Of a stretch of 64,000 nt of DNA, positions 51,503 through 64,000 are shown one piece after another. The notes beneath the pieces are model-generated. The model saw only the letters and a list, made by a program, of their open reading frames with translations. It did no database searches and was not told the origin of the DNA. Made by a program: the position numbers and the translations under genes. This DNA is from Amoebidium appalachense. Its lineage: Eukaryota; Ichthyosporea. Where the stretch lies: assembly GCA_963693365.1 (NCBI GenBank), contig CAVNZM010000011.1:4960001-5024000 (forward strand), given 5' to 3'. Numbering within the stretch: position 1 is the stretch's first letter; each line of letters begins with the position of its first letter.

Positions 51503-52776
51503 GGCCGGGCTTATTTGGTTTTTTAAAATTTCCTGTTATTTTAGCCTTAAAAGGCTTATGATGAAGGAAAATCATTGGAAGTGCATAGGTCAAGTGTAAA
51601 CAAATGTGGTGTTGCTGTGAGCCTGTGCCGTGAAAAACACATTCACAAAGACACACACACAGAAGATACACATATTCACACACATTTGTGCGCACATGAT
51701 GCATGCGTGACAAACACACGCACATGTGTGCATGCGTGCGTGCACGCGTGACAAACACGCACACACGCACACACACACAAACACAAACACACGTGTGCAA
51801 GCGAGCGCGCACACACAGATACACAGTGTTTCTTCTTTCCATCTTATTTCTTTGCCTAGGCGTATAGTGGCATTTCATTCCGACCTGCGTGGGACAGTAA
51901 GCTAATATATGTTTACGTTACATGTAGTTGTCAGAAAATGCTGGGATATGTGCCAAACGTCACTTACGACTAATAAATAAAATCTAATGACCTGTTCATC
52001 ATTCGTACTGTATGGTGCCTACGTAGAGTTGAGGTCAGTTATACAACACAAATACAATGAAACTCGGTGCTACACACCGTGTGTAGGTGTTTCAAAAATA
52101 CCGATAATATACCAGGAATCTGATAAAATCCTGAAAGATTCACAGGCATTTTCCCCGCCATCCCCCACAGCTCAGAAAGTTAAACTACAAGCGATTCTTG
52201 GTGCAATTTTGCCAGGCCAAGTTAGCAAGTTGAATCCCCCCCATACATACTTTCGCGATCGTAGGGGGCAAAAAAACATGGAACCAATTTTATTATGACA
52301 AGAGTAGACGAAAAAGGGTAAAAAATTGAAATACGCACATTAATTTTCCCTGCACAAAATATACGGAAAAAGAGAAAACAACCCGCGGGGGAATGTGTCG
52401 GCTTGCTATAGCAGGTGCAGAGTAGCCCATATTCTCAAGTCGTGGGATTTGGGCTTCATCAAACGTAACAATGTTCGCTGGAAAGTATGCATGGGTTACA
52501 ACACAAAGAAATTTTCTCCCTGTCTTTATATTGTGTATTACTTTGCAAATATGCTATACCAACATTCATGGATCAAATTCAATCATTATTAGATTTTCGG
52601 TTATCTCGAGAATCGCAACCAGCAAAAACACCAATGCATTGCATGCCAATAGGTGCAAAGAAATTCACAAAACGTCGACGCCAACACACACCGGTTGCCG
52701 AGCCATTACCTATTCACATCATACTTTCAATTGCATTTTTTTCATTCGCGACTAATCCGTTATTTCCTTCATGAAT
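51503..52776. other. Convergent 3' spacer
   Basis: Between the stop of the plus-strand membrane-protein gene (51502) and the stop of the minus-strand RGS-globin gene (52777). AATAAA lies at 51972 on the plus strand and at about 52289-52294 on the minus strand, each roughly 480 nt past its stop. CA-rich at 51640-51820, otherwise unique. A 103-codon plus-strand frame (51987-52298) is not supported by anything else. Confidence 0.5.
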
Positions 52777-59465
<6,689 letters not shown>

Positions 59466-59485
59466 CTGTATGGGTTACGAGTTGG

Positions 59486-59527
<42 letters not shown>

Positions 59528-59717
59528 GGAGAAGGGGGGGGGGGAGGAGGGTTGGGGGAGGGGAAGGAGGGGGGGGGGGGGGGGGGAGGAAGGTTAGTAG
59601 GCAATACATCGTGCATATTACAAAGAAAAAACAAAGAAATGCGATGGCACACGTAGATGGAATGGGGTTGGGGTTGGGGTGGGTGGGGGGGAGGACCAGG
59701 GAGGGAGGTGGGGGCTT

Positions 59718-59765
<48 letters not shown>

Positions 59766-59875
59766 GGGAGGGGCGGGGGGAAGGGGGGGGAAAGGAAGAA
59801 CAGAGGAGAAGGAGTGAAGGAGGAGTTTTTTCTTTTTCTTTCTTTCTTTCTTTTTTTTTTTTTTTTTTTTTTGGT

Positions 59876-59909
<34 letters not shown>

Positions 59910-60061
59910 TGAGCGGCGAAGGGAAGACTAACAGGACTGTATCCTTCCACAAAAGTATAGCAGATGACACATATTCCAGAGGTGTTTTCTTCTTTTTCTG
60001 TTGGGGGAGGGGGGGAGGGGGTGGGGAAGTAGGGAGGGAGCTAGGGTAGGCAGTAACATAC
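59466..60061. repeat. Poly-G and purine tracts
   Basis: Poly-G at 59490-59526, 59721-59764 and 59877-59909 with T-rich tract 59826-59872, so C- and A-rich on the minus (sense) strand. A possible minus-strand exon at 59905-59980 was not placed because its join would create a stop. Confidence 0.7.

Positions 60062-64000
<3,939 letters not shown>

Overview
The window is nuclear DNA of an intron-rich eukaryote. Genes are split into short exons (about 30-330 nt) with GT-AG and a few GC-AG introns. Introns and spacers are dominated by homopolymers (poly-C/poly-G, poly-A/poly-T) and by (CA)n, (GA)n and other simple repeats, and most long ATG frames in the window (Cys-Val, His-Thr, Pro or Gly runs) are translated microsatellite. 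The lineage cannot be fixed from sequence alone. A nitrilase-type Nta1, a yeast/plant-like UBE2D, an RGS domain and a CaaX protein fit a holozoan, fungal-relative or algal/other protist better than a land plant.

Layout, left to right. (1) 272-12349, minus strand: 5' two-thirds of an XPF/ERCC4 (Rad1) gene, 13 exons, running off the left edge. (2) 12350-13856: spacer shared with a plus-strand UBE2D gene (CDS 13866-14309). (3) 14310-26811: mostly simple repeat, two foldback (MITE-like) elements and a diverged tandem segmental duplication. (4) 26812-27861, plus: intronless uncharacterised ORF with a Cys cluster. (5) 31383-41952, minus: complete Nta1-type N-terminal amidase, 11 exons, 268 aa, Glu/Lys/Cys triad intact. 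(6) 44269-46597, minus: degenerate protein kinase-like gene. (7) 48539-51502, plus: small N-terminally anchored coiled-coil membrane protein. (8) 52777-59465, minus: a gene in which an RGS domain is fused directly to a globin domain and ends in a CaaX box (CVIS); likely further 5' exons reach about 62472.

Gene models were built by matching splice phases exon by exon. XPF has one unresolved phase conflict (exons 10/11), and the kinase has missing acceptors and a frameshift. Two themes link the window. Poly-C tracts usually begin a few nucleotides after the 5' splice site on the sense strand, and (CA)n often leads into the acceptor, so homopolymer strand tends to report gene direction. Exon/intron boundaries have also been locally duplicated at several places. 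A tRNA-like SINE family with a poly-C tail is inserted in introns of three genes.
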